Source of the DNA: Hemileia vastatrix
Lineage: Eukaryota > Basidiomycota > Pucciniomycetes > Pucciniales > Zaghouaniaceae
Direction: 5' to 3'
Assembly: GCA_030280995.1 (NCBI GenBank)
Contig: JASXTE010000004.1
Span: forward strand, 10,620,001 to 10,684,000
Length of the DNA stretch: 64,000 bases
Below are positions 21,945 through 32,700 of this stretch, piece after piece. Each line of letters opens with the position of its first letter. The stretch's first letter is position 1. A program made the position numbers and the translations under genes. The notes below the pieces were generated by a model that saw only the letters and a list, made by a program, of their open reading frames with translations, was not told the DNA's origin and did not search any database.

Positions 21945-23880
21945 ATAAAAAATTAGTATAATGAATAAGTCATAATAAAATAATACTTATATTATAGAAG
22001 AATTGAAAATTCCTATACTTCACATTGATACAAAAAATTGATTAGCTTAAATGTGGAATTTTTAAAAAAAAAATTGAAAAAAAGAAATAAAATTGATTGA
22101 GAGAAAATTGTGCATACCTGTTTATTTAAATGGCCACCTCTTTAAAATTATCATTAGAAATCTTATAATTATAAAGCCTTATTTATAAAAATACATAAAA
22201 ATTTAAAATAATAAAAGAGAAATAATATATAACATTGCAAAGAATATAGTTCATTTTACATTGCAGAAGTATGAGTGAAGGAAAGGCACAAAGATATAGT
22301 GTATAATTGGTTACACTGAAGAAGTGTGAGTAAAGGAAGAAGGCCCAAAAGGCCCTTCTTATATATTAGAGAGGAGTCCTACTTGCACCAACTCCAGGAC
22401 ACTCACCCGTTTAGCTACAAATCATGTGGAAAATATGATTCTTCCCCAATGTAATGATGGGCAAATGAATAGGAGATAATTGGCCCATTATTACACTGAA
22501 GGTGTAACAAATTTGGTTAGTAAGAAAAACTAAAAAGTAATTAATGTGGAAAATACTTACCTAGAAAAAAAAGGAGATGCCAAGAGATTGAGAGAAAGTA
22601 AAAAAAAGATATTAACAAGTAATATTAAAATTACTTACCTGGAAAAAAAGGAGAAGCCAAAAAGAATTAGCAAACAGTTGAAGGAAACTAACAGAGAAGG
22701 TGGAAAATACTTACCTAGAAAAAAAGGAGATGCCGAGAGATTGAGAGAAAGTAGAAAAAAAATTACTGTAATATGAAAATTACTTACCTTGAAAAAATAT
22801 GATAAGCCGAAAGAAGCTAACAAACAGTTGAACCAAACTAAAAGCTAATGTGGAAAATACTTACCTTGAAAATAATTGAGAAGCCAAAATATTTAACAAT
22901 CAGTAAATTAGAAAAAAAAAGAAAGCCAAAATTAATTTTGTCTTCTCCATTATTTTCAAAGTGATTACTTTCCACATTACCTTTTAGTTTGATTCAACTG
23001 TTTGTTAGCTTCTTTTGGCTTCTCCTATTTTTTCAAGGTTATAAATTTTCATATTACAGTTATTTTTTTTTCTACTTTCTCTCAATCTCTTGGCATTTCC
23101 TTTTTTCTAGGTAAGTATTTTCCACCTTCTCTGTTAGTTTCCTTCAACTGTTTGCTAATTCTTTTTGGCTTCTCCTTTTTTTCCAGGTAAGTAATTTTCA
23201 TATTACTTGTTAATATCTTTTTTTTACTTTCTCTCAATCTCTTGGCATCTCCTTTTTTTTCTAGGTAAGTATTTTCCACATTCATTACTTTTTAGTTTTT
23301 CTTACTAACAAACTTTGTTACGCCTTCAGTGTAATGATGGGCCAATTATCTCCTATTCATTTGCCTATCATTACATTGGGGATGAGTAATATTTGCCACA
23401 GGAGTTGTAGCTAAACAGGTGAGTGTCCTGGAGTTGGTGCAAGTAGGACTCCTCTCTAATATATAAGAAGGGCTTTTTGTGCCTTCTTCCTTTACTCACA
23501 CTTCTGCAATGTAACCAATTATACACTATATCTTTGTGCCTTTCCTTCACTCACACTTCTGCAATGTAAAATGAACTATATTCTTTTCAATGTTATATAT
23601 TATTTTTCTTTTATTAATATAAATTTTTACATGTTTTTATAAATAGGCTTCATAATTATAAGATTTCTAATGATAAGTTTAAAGAGGTGGCCATTTAAAT
23701 AAACAGGTATGCGCAATTTTCTCTCAATGAATTTTATTTATTTTTTTCAACAATTTTTAAAAAATTCCACATTTAAGCTAATCAATTTTTTGTATCAATG
23801 TGAAGAATAGGAATTTTAAATCTTTCTAGTATATAGTAATATACTGTAAGTAGTATTTTTTTACGCTTTTTTCATTATAA
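21945..23880. repeat. Large inverted repeat (palindrome), arms about 960 bp
   Basis: The left arm 21945-22900 is mirrored by the right arm 22925-23880. Matching pairs include TAAATGTGGAATTTTTAAAA with its complement, the GGCCACCTCTTTAAA block, and the TCCTACTTGCACCAACTCC block. Paired landmarks (22560/23265, 22638/23187, 22714/23111, 22787/23038, 22864/22961) all place the axis at about 22912.5. The loop is only about 25-50 bp. It lies between the convergent genes of the Harbinger element and has no coding sequence. Confidence 0.9.
22540..23285. repeat. Tandem units of about 76 bp with abutting splice-like motifs, five per arm
   Basis: In the right arm on the plus strand, TTTTTTCTAG|GTAAGTATTT occurs at 23101-23120, a related TTTTCCAG|GTAAGTAATT at 23187 and TTTTCTAG|GTAAGT at 23265. 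Degenerate versions are at 23038 and 22961. Spacing is 73-78 bp. The left arm carries the mirror set on the minus strand (22560, 22638, 22714, 22787, 22864). Units alternate between a TATTTTCCAC and a TAATTTTCATATTAC continuation, so the full period is about 153 bp. Each motif combines a pyrimidine-tract 3' splice site directly with a consensus 5' splice site. Confidence 0.85.
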
Positions 23881-25334
23881 TAATTTTCTTTTTTAATATA
23901 GGCTAATAGCTACTTACAACAAAACTTACCCTACACCTCCATCCATTCCTCTAGAATTCCAGTTGTGAATCTTCAAATCTTCATGTAATTGGAAATGTAT
24001 TGAGGAGTTATGAAAATCTTGACCTTTCTGCATATATTCAGTACTGCTGTTGATTAATGTGGAATCATGATGTGTTTGCACTATTTGACTTGATATGTTC
24101 TAAGAATTTGATAGGTAAGGATCAGTACTTGATTTTGACTGAATGATCATGTTGTGTAATATTAAACAACACTTCATTACCTCTTTCACAGTTTCTATTG
24201 TCCATAGTTGACATGGTTGTTGAATGATACCCCACCAGGTCTGTAATACTCCAAATGCATGCTCAATGTCTTTTTGTGAAGCTTCTTGTAGTTTGGCATA
24301 GTATTGACTTGCTTCATCTTGTGGGTGTGGTATAGTTTTGAAAAGTGTTGACCAAGATGGATAAATGCTGTCTGAAAGAGAATAAGCATTTTTGTATCTG
24401 TGATTGTTTATTTTGTATTGCACTTCATCTTGAGTACCAGCAAATATTTTGTCAAAGATGTTGCTGCAATGGAGAACATTGATGTCATTTAGAGCACCTG
24501 GAGTTCCAAAAAAAAATGCCAAAATTGTAGGTTCTTGCTGGACACAGTTTCCAATAAGATTTTTGGTGTACCCTCTTTCCCTTGAAATTGGCTGTCCCAA
24601 GCTGCAGGGCAATTTTTCCACTCCCAGTGCAATCCATAAATTGATCCAAGACAGCCAGGAAATCCATGCTCTTCATACTCCTTCAAAATAACTTTTTTTT
24701 CTGCCAAAGTAGGTTCTTGTAAGTATTCCTCTTCATATATACTGATTATATCTTTTATGAAATGCTTGAGTGCTCTGAGGGCAGTTGTTTCACCAATACG
24801 TACATACTCATCAGTGCTATCAGCGGAGATCCCAAAAGCAAGTTGTTGTAAATCAGATGTCATTTTTGTGTGGTGATAAGCCTAATTGACCACAACAGTC
24901 CTAAAAATTATTATGTTAATAAATTTGTGATTAGTGTTACTGATAAAAACCTATCTTACCTTTTTCCATAACTAAAAAGAGTTATGTCTTTGTAAGTCTT
25001 CACAAATCTTGTTAAACAAATCCCTGCTCATATGGAAATGTTGCTCAAACATGATGTTGTTGTATGTACAGATGGGGTAAAAGTAGTCATTCATTACACC
25101 AGGTCAAAAGTTAGACGACTTGCAGTCAAGTGGTTTTTCAGGTATCTTAAAGTAACATCAGAAGTAACCTTTGAATGAATTTCAGTGCTTAAATTACTTA
25201 CAAGACAGACCAAAACTCTGAGTGTCTCTGTACCAAATAGAAAATTAGAGAAAGTTTATTTCACTGCTTATTGTTAAAATGTTCTATCTTATTTGATCTT
25301 GAGTGGCTTCAAAAAATTGTGTCTCAGCGTTACA

Positions 25335-25529
25335 TTACATTTTTTTTCCTGGAAATAAGTCATCCATGATAACTACTCTTGCACCATTTATTCCACGCCC
25401 ATGAAATAACTTGTCATAATTTTCTTTATGTAGGTTAGCATTGTAGACTTTACCAGAACAAGCATCAATGAAAGCACATTGAAAAGTCTCATACCCTTTT
25501 TTTGTTAGGTAAATGTGGGTTAATTTCAC
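25335..25529 (-). CDS. Unrecognised 64-aa open frame inside the nested element
   Basis: This short frame (MKLTHIYLTKKGYETFQCAF at its start, MDDLFPGKKM at its end) has protein-like composition, and it lies between the left terminus and the palindrome array. I do not recognise a family. It could be a captured exon fragment, such as part of a transposase or replication gene, or a chance frame. Nothing around it indicates a promoter. Confidence 0.2.
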   Translation of the reverse strand: MKLTHIYLTKKGYETFQCAFIDACSGKVYNANLHKENYDKLFHGRGINGARVVIMDDLFPGKKM

Positions 25530-25573
25530 TCATTGAAAATTTTTTACATGAACTCGTATAATATCCTTAATTT

Positions 25574-26640
25574 TAGGCGACATGTCACCTCATGTATGCA
25601 TGCAAGCAACTTGCTTGCTTTTTTACCTCTGTATGTTTTTGAACTTCAGGATATATTGCATACATGAGGCGACATGTCGCCTCATGTATGCATGCAAGCA
25701 ACTTTCTTTTTGTTTTACTTCTGTATTTTTTTGAGCTTAAGGATATATTGCATACATGAGGGGACATGTCACCTCATCTATGCAATAACAAGATTGCTGA
25801 TAAAAAATAGTGCAATACATTTTTTAATCAGCACTCTTGTTATTGCATACATGAGGCGACATGTCTCCTCATGTATGCAATAACATTCTTTGAAATCCTT
25901 CATTTAGGTGAGCAATGCATTGGTGCATACCTACCATACCAAAGAAAATACACATCATGGAACCTTTTTAGATGCATACATGAGGCGACATGTCGCCTCA
26001 TGTATGCAATTTTTTTTTTGAAGTTTAACTTATATAGGTAAGAAATGCACTTGTGCATGCCTACCATACCAAGTGAGTTCCCCAGAATGTGACTTGTTTA
26101 CATGCATACATGAGGCGACATGTCGCCTCATGTATGCATGTAAACAAGTTGCATGATGTGGATTTTCTTTGGTATGGTAGGCATTCACCAATGCATTTCT
26201 CACCATGATAAAGAAGTTCAAAGAATTTTATTGCATATATGAGGTGACATGTCACCTCATTTATGCAATAACAAGAGTGCTGATAAAAAAATCTATTGCA
26301 CTATTTTTTATCAGTGCTCTTGTTATTGCATACATGAGGTGACTTGTCCCCTCATGTATGTGATATATCCTTAAGTTTAAAACCATGCAGAAGTAAAAAT
26401 GCAAGCAAGTTGCATGCATGCGTACATGAGGCAACATGTCTCCTCATGTATGCAATATACCCTTGATCTCAAAAACATACAGAAGTGAAACAGAAAGCAA
26501 GTGGCTTGCATGCATACATGAGGCGACATGTCACCTCATGTATGCAATATATCCTCAAGGTTAAAACAATACAGAAGTCAAAAAGGAAGCAAGTATCTAA
26601 CATGCATACATGAGGCGACATGTCGTCTCATGTATGCATG
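25574..26640. repeat. Array of 11 short palindromes in mirror-symmetric register
   Basis: The core is GAGGCGACATGTCGCCTC, extended on each side by TGCATACAT/ATGTATGCA to about 36 bp. Centres (of GACATGTC) are near 25583, 25675, 25767, 25862, 25991, 26121, 26250, 26345, 26437, 26529 and 26621. The first ten pair up around a single axis at 26055.5: each inner-to-outer pair sums to 52111. The DNA between palindromes is also inverted around that axis, so short palindromes sit inside one palindrome of about 960 bp. The eleventh copy has no partner. Confidence 0.92.
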
Positions 26641-27650
26641 TAGGCAACTTCCCTACCCCTTTCTCATATGACTTTCCACAAAGCATAAGATGAGGCAAAT
26701 TGTTGCCTCATCCTTATGCAGTTGCATCATTTTCTGATGACATGAGGAAATTCTTTGCCTCATTTAATTGGGATATGGTGTATACTTTGTATGTAGTTCT
26801 GTGTGCCAACATAGAAAAATGATTTTACCTTGGATTTGAGCTCTTTGCTGAGCACATGTGGGGAAACATGGGGCCATATGTCACCACAATTTTTCCTGCA
26901 TTTCAGATTTAGTATGAAGTAAAATTATATCCAATATTTGAGATAAAATATTACCTCTTGTATCATAAGAACCTTGTGCCAGTAAGTGTAAGTAATGCAC
27001 TGCACTGGGTAATGTATTTACTAATGTAGCTGAAACATTTAATTTTCTTCAAAGGCAGTGCATAGAGAAATATATTTCCAAATTCAGTTCTATTTCAGTT
27101 GAAAAATATCTATACTTTCTTTCTACAAATATATGAGCTATGTGTCATGATGAAAAATTGTCTCACCAAAGTTCCAACACAGGTTTGACTCAGGTTAGAC
27201 CACAGGTACTAAACAACCACTTGAGTGCAAGTCGTCTAACTTTTGACCTGGTGTTAGTCTTTGATGGCCTTCTAGTCGATTTTGATTGAGTATTTCTTTT
27301 TCTTGTCTTGATCTATTTTTGTTTGTATTGTCAAAGAGATATGAAATGATATAGTCTTCTTCTTCCATTTCAAGTAATTCATCAACTATGTTAAAAGCCA
27401 TGAGAAGGAAAAAAATAATTGAGTTTTAATGAATAGGAGCCAAAATACAATGGTTGAATATTAACTAAATGGAGTGAATAGTAAAAGATACTGCATAGGG
27501 TGATTGAATATGACAATTCATTATGAAATGACCCAAGTAATATGCAATTATATACTTATTTTTTACCGACATGATGGTAGATGCCCTTAGTGACTATAGT
27601 TTATATATGATCATCCAATATACTAAGTACATAACAGTTAAGACCTAACA

Positions 27651-28033
27651 GTAAGATGTCCCCGATGGGGATATTGATAAGCAAGTTGGGGATATTTTAG
27701 GGAGGGACATAAGGTCAGAACAATAAATGTATGAAAAGTAAGTGCAACAAAAAAAAGTGCGAGAAAAGTAACTGAAAGAAAAATTATTTGCAGCCATGAG
27801 AATTTTTTTATCAAAAAAAAAGTGTAAAAAATAGTAAAAAAATAAAAAAAATAAATTAAAATTGTTTTTTGAGAAAAAAAAATTACAAACTAATATTTTC
27901 CATAGTCACAAGATATTTTTCTTACACTTATTTTTCTCACACATATTTTTTCCGCACATATTTTCTGTCCTTATGTCACTCCCTACAATATACCCAACTT
28001 TCTCATGAACATCCCCATCAGGGATATCTTACT
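27651..28033. mobile_element. MITE with about 70-bp terminal inverted repeats
   Basis: The left arm starts GTAAGATGTCCCCGATGGGG and runs to GACATAAGGTCAGAA (27651-27720). The right arm is its imperfect complement (about 27963-28033, ending GGGATATCTTAC). The interior is A/T-rich and non-coding. A related sequence (CCTTATGTCCCTCCCTACAA, near 15615-15660) lies left of copia D, so copia D inserted beside or into this MITE family. The element's own target duplication is not resolved because the first GTAAG also serves as copia D's duplication. Confidence 0.65.
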
Positions 28034-28969
28034 TGGTGTGTAGTGTCAAGTGGGGACCTCTTTTTCTTAGTTTCATTGATCTTATGGCTGGATAAAGGTG
28101 TTGTCATTGTTGTATACTACAGCAAGAACAATAACTCTTGACCCTTTTGACATTTTTTGTGCACTTTTTTTAGTGGCGTGGCATTTTTTTTTTGTTAAGT
28201 GTATCACCCAAAAAAGCCTACAACCCTTTATTCAAGGCCGGAATAGTGCTGAGCCAGTCAAAAGAGTAGTAAATTTTTTTGGCAAAAAGGCAAAGCGTTT
28301 ATGGTGTTGCTGTACTAGTAGGTGTAAATATTTTGATTTGCGTGGTTAAATGGGTGTGTAGAGTCAGAAAAGTGAAAATTGGTAAGACTTTAGTGTTACT
28401 GAAAGGTGAGAAGGGAGAGGATGAAAAATGGACGGGCAAAATGAAATGGTGAAAAACTCGCGCATGTGAAAATGACTTAGTTTAAGGTTCATGCATTTGG
28501 TCGTAAGTATGCACACTTTGCAGAAAAAATTACTGGTGTCGCGGGTTACCGAAGGGGAGTCACATTGCCATCAGGAATGAATATTTTTGAGAGTTTTCGA
28601 GTAATTTATGCATACACGGACTCGCACACCTCGTCACGGTGGATGCTCTGAGTCTGGAATCCATCAGTGCAAGAGGAAATTGGGGCATTAGACACCAGAA
28701 ACAAAATATTGGCAGCTGATAGCAGGTGCCAGCTTTTTTTTTTCTGGTGAAAGCCAGATTAAGGGTTATTTCATGTTTTTTATCCATTAGCCCCAAGGCT
28801 AGTGGATTAAAATCTTCTGTCATTAATAATGTTGGATCTGGGCAAAAAAAAAGGACGGATCCCTCATGGCAGAAGCGAGAACTTTGATACCCCCTATTGA
28901 TTCATCTATTAGTATTAGCTTTTTTCTATCCTCTGGAATGTTCCTGATAAGTATTAATGGAGTCATTTG

Positions 28970-29002
<33 letters not shown>

Positions 29003-29745
29003 GGGGGGGGGGGGGGAGAGTCTTTAGCTGTATTTCAAATCCCCTAACTTATTGTTACCAAAACTGCAAGAAAGAAAAATATCTAATTTATATGGCACTT
29101 CTCTTGCTGCCAATGAATTGAAGGATTTTTAACACAAAAAAAAACTCATTGATGAGCCTTTGGACATCCAACAAGACACACAGAAAAATTTCTCACATCT
29201 CAAATTATCAACCTTTTATCTTCTGGGAATAATTATAACCTGCTCAGATATTTTCAATTAAAAGGATTTGTATACTGTAAATCAGAACATAACTCTCACT
29301 TGTAGAGTGCGGCAAATGCGTAGCAGACAGAAACATAATTTACCCGGTGAGCCACAAGTGGTGTAGTGGAAAATTAAAGGAGTGTTACAAGAATCAAAAC
29401 CATTGAATTGGATGTGGGCTTGAGCAATCAACTCGATTTTTTCTCAACTGTGATCCAGACTTCTTGCTGATCATGAGGTCTTTTCACTGGCTCTGCGTAT
29501 CGTGGCCAATGTAAATTGATCCAAGGCTCCCACCGATCTTGCCGCTAGCTCCATGCTGTGATGCTGCTATTGAAATACTGCAAGATCTCAACATTTTGAT
29601 TGAAACAAAACCCTTGGTTTCTTAGGCCAACTAGTCAAAGCTATCAGAAAGTGAATGGTGCTTTGAATCGATAGATATAAGTAGAAAGCCACTTGCTCCC
29701 CTTTGTTGTCATCGTGACTTGTTCTTCCACTCCACAACACCATCC
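28034..29745. other. No gene seen; contains a T30G15 tract
   Basis: No frame with recognisable motifs was found on either strand. A run of about 30 T followed by 15 G occupies 28972-29016. The right end is the presumed promoter and leader region of the calpain gene, without a clear TATA box. Confidence 0.5.
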
Positions 29746-32700
29746 ATGGAGCCATCACCGTCAGTCTTCGCCGCCAAAGTCAAACAGGCCGAGTCTCTCG
29801 CCGAGCGCGCCGCTCGCTGTGAATATCTCGGCGCACTCCAGCAGGCATTTGCACTCTATGTCTCGGCGGCACAAATATATCTCAACCTCATCCGTAATGC
29901 TCATCTCCATCCACATCCTCCTTCTTTGAAGGCTGCCTATGCTCGTATTCTCCAGCGTGCCCAATCTATCAAGGCTACAAATGCCCATCTTCCTCCTCCT
30001 CACAGAGACCCAACTTCCTCAGGTTTGACTTCTTGTTGTGTCAGTTAACATTCCGCTGATAAGGATCCCACATCTTATCCCTTCCTTCTCCCGAATTTGG
30101 TTATTTAGACGTTCAGGAAGTTGTCTTGGCTATCTCAGATTCCATCAATACACATCGTTATCCGCCCTGGTCCTCTACTTCTTTGCCTTCGTCTACTTCC
30201 ACAACTCGGTCTGTTTCGGTTACACACCTTTGGTGTTTGCTTCCCTACTCATTTCCATATTCTTTTGCTCTTCAGTCAGCCTCCACTCAGTGCGATACAA
30301 GAAAAATTCTTTCACAGATGGGATCACATTCAAAATGTCTTACCCACAGCACAACTGTACCCTCCTGGCGGTTCTCCGCCAACAGATATCGTTCAGCATC
30401 TCGTAACAGATTGTTCTTTGATAGCCGCTCTCGTCGTCTCGGCTGAACACGCAACTCGCTTTTCTTCCGGTGTACAGCCGTTTGATACTCTGCCTGAATC
30501 ACTTAAGGATCATTCTTTAAAATTTAACTCTTCTATGTAGCTAGATACCCTTTATCTTTATCCACAACACTCCAATCCGCATTACAAAGTTCGCCTTTAT
30601 CTTAATGGAACCTATCGTGAGGTGGGCACTTTTCTCTTGGCCCAACTCGCCTTCTCTGGAGTGCTAACAATATTCCGTTTTGACATATAATTTTGTTTCT
30701 AACAAATAGATCAGTGTGTATCCTGTTTTTCGTTGGCATAGTCAGCGGCTCATGGAATGTGATGCTATCTAATAGTCATTGATGATCAAGTTCCCATTGG
30801 CAAAGACGGTACTCTGTTGTGCTCACAATCGCGAAAAGGCGACTTTTATTGGCCTGCCTTGATCGAAAAAGCTGTTAGTACGCAATCCTTGTCTCATGAT
30901 AGCAACCTTTTTGATTTCCTGAAGGTTTTCTCTTAGTATCTTACAGTTATGGGAGGCTATGACTTTATTGGCTCGTGAGTTAATGCACCCCCTCATTCAT
31001 TGCATTAACCTTGAATTGATGATACTTGACAAAACATTTTCAGAAATTCAAGTGTCGATTTGCAGTAAATAATTCATTTGATTCATGTCTGATTTCAAAC
31101 ATGTATCTTTTTTTTTCTCTGTACATTTATTCTGATTAATTATTTACTTGCAGTGTTTTGACGGGTTGGATTCCCGAATCCGTTTCAATAACTTCGTGCG
31201 TCTTTTAGATTGTCAAAAAAAAAAAAAAAAAAAAAAAACCTCTCAATTCTACTTATTCTATATTTTTTAATACAAAACTAACTAATAAATATCATATTAA
31301 CTCATTTCACCCGCTTTTCAGGTCTGATTTTCGGGGCGAAAAAATTTGGGCCCGAATTCTTGATGGCTTTCGAAAAGGTTATTAGATCTTTAGTGCATAT
31401 TTATAGTTGTTACTTTGATTTTGACCACTAGAAATCACCTCTTTATGCCCGTATATGTACATATATCCCCAAAATAGGACACTGTCTCGTTACTGTTGGT
31501 ACCCATGGAAATATTTCGGCGACACTTCAATCTGTTGGTCTTGTACCTTACCATAATTACGCTATCCTAGGTTTGTCATTCATACTACACCATAGATCCT
31601 TTTTAGTGTTTACATCATGATAACGTGGTGGCCTTTTGTCGCATTGTCATTCTTTGAAAAACAAACAAATAAGATATACAAGAAGATGAAGAAGGCCGTC
31701 GGCTTATTACACTTTACAACGCATGGCACCAGCCGTACGATCCAAACAAGTCTGAACCTGATCAGGCCAACAATGCTAGCAACTCTTTGCAAAAGGCTCT
31801 TCCGGAAACACCGTGCATTCCTGAAATTTTCGGGGCATTTACTATTTATTGGGAAGCATTAAGAGAATACTTTGATACACTATATCTCAATTGGAGTCCC
31901 TCTTTATATAAACATCAAAGAGCAGTTCATTTGTTAGTTCTTCCTTCCTCGGCACAAGTATACTTGCTAAGCCAACTATTGAATATATTTGATGTGTGCT
32001 CTTTCTATTACTTTGCAATAGTTCGGGGCCCCCTCTGCCAACTTTTAAAGTCTCTTTCCAGTCTACTACTGGTTTGCAGTCCACCTTCAAAACTGAAGTT
32101 TGGGTCTTACTGACCCGACACTTTGTTGATCGAGAATGGGATAACGAAACATACATGTCGTTTAGTGTTTTTTCTGATGATGAAATAAAAAATACAGATG
32201 TCTCAGGCATCTCCCCCGAACCCACTATCGCTGTTAGCTTCCTAAAAGATTCTTGCGCACTTAACACAAATCGTTGCTCAATATATATTAACACGTTTCC
32301 TTCTGTGCATTTACACTAATTTAGACTGCACTTTCTAATGCCATACATCTCACCGGACGATTTTCTCCAAACCAATCACCCTCATCTTACTTATTAACAT
32401 TTGATTCCCACTCACCCAAATCACTGCGTCTGAAAACCAACGAGAACGCACGATTCACATTACAAATCTATTCACCGATTCCCTTTGTACTACAAGATGG
32501 GGGCCCTTCATCATTATCATTCCAAAAAGAAATCACGAGCGAATGGACTAGTCAAACGGCTGGCGGTAACCATGGTCTTGAAACATACATGAACAATCCC
32601 ATGTGGCGGATAACTCTTGAGCCAAAGACTTCATATGGTAAATGTCGATTCAAAGCTAGCTTGGTAATTTTGGATGATACGGGTGAAATCGAAACTACTC

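Larger units (their letters stand above)
25097..27253. mobile_element. Non-autonomous Harbinger-type element nested in the transposase (2157 bp)
   Basis: The termini are inverted for about 30 bp: CACCAGGTCAAAAGTTAGAC at the left and its complement at the right. TTA duplications flank it (25094-25096 and 27254-27256). Removing it rejoins the transposase reading frame. It encodes no transposase. Its centre is a nested set of palindromes (separate entry). The TTA duplication points to mobilisation by a PIF/Harbinger enzyme, though its termini differ from those of the enclosing element. Confidence 0.88.
24100..27401 (-). pseudogene. Harbinger DDE transposase, interrupted by a nested element
   Basis: The coding order on the minus strand is N-terminus at 27254-27401 (MAFNIVDELLEM...EGHQR), nested element 25097-27253, then 24960-25096 (MNDYFYPICTYNN...HFHMSRDLF). 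Next come a short intron near 24903-24960 and the catalytic half at 24100-24907. Matching family blocks include DEYVRIGETTALRA, GCLGSIYGLHWEWKNC, GALNDINVL and DIEHAFGVLQ. The usual first catalytic Asp (SIDCxHW in the family) is Tyr here (codon at 24636-24638); the second Asp and the Glu are present. A one-base shift in a T-run near 24515 and a stop near 24970 add to the damage. The enzyme is therefore almost certainly inactive. Confidence 0.88.
20485..27586. mobile_element. PIF/Harbinger DNA transposon (7.1 kb), TSD TTA
   Basis: The termini are inverted: GGGCATCTACCACC at the left and GATGGTAGATGCCC at the right. A 3-bp duplication TTA (20482-20484 and 27587-27589), typical of PIF/Harbinger, flanks it. 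Removing it restores the copia D LTR exactly as seen in the intact 3' LTR (CAGATTAGTGACTATAG). Inside are the two genes expected for the superfamily: a MYB/SANT-like protein on the plus strand and a DDE transposase on the minus strand, convergent. A 1.9-kb palindrome lies between them, and a second element (25097-27253) sits inside the transposase. Confidence 0.92.
15668..27650 (-). mobile_element. Ty1/copia element D, with nested DNA transposons, TSD GTAAG
   Basis: The outer boundaries are a 3' LTR at 15668-15786 and a 5' LTR whose last bases are at 27590-27650; both end in CCTAACA on the plus strand. A 5-bp duplication GTAAG flanks the whole (15663-15667 and 27651-27655). In element sense the LTR reads TGTTAGGTC...GGTGAATATA, about 119 bp. 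The 5' LTR is split by the Harbinger insertion at 20485-27586. Internal order on the minus strand is gag, zinc knuckle, integrase, RT, RNase H: the Ty1/copia order. Confidence 0.85.

Noticed and set aside
22546..23285. Lys-rich frames containing ENTYLEKKGDAKRL and YLPRKK
   Set aside because: They are translations of the tandem repeat on the strand opposite to the splice-like motifs and occur in both arms only because of the palindrome.
25585..26255. Several short frames beginning MSPHVC or containing YMRRHV in the palindrome array
   Set aside because: These are repeated translations of the same palindrome on both strands.
25574..26640. CRISPR-like array
   Set aside because: The repeated unit is a perfect palindrome, the spacers are themselves inverted copies of each other, and the genome is eukaryotic.
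28560..28823. 87-aa minus-strand frame
   Set aside because: Isolated, without recognisable motifs or repeats; composition looks like chance.
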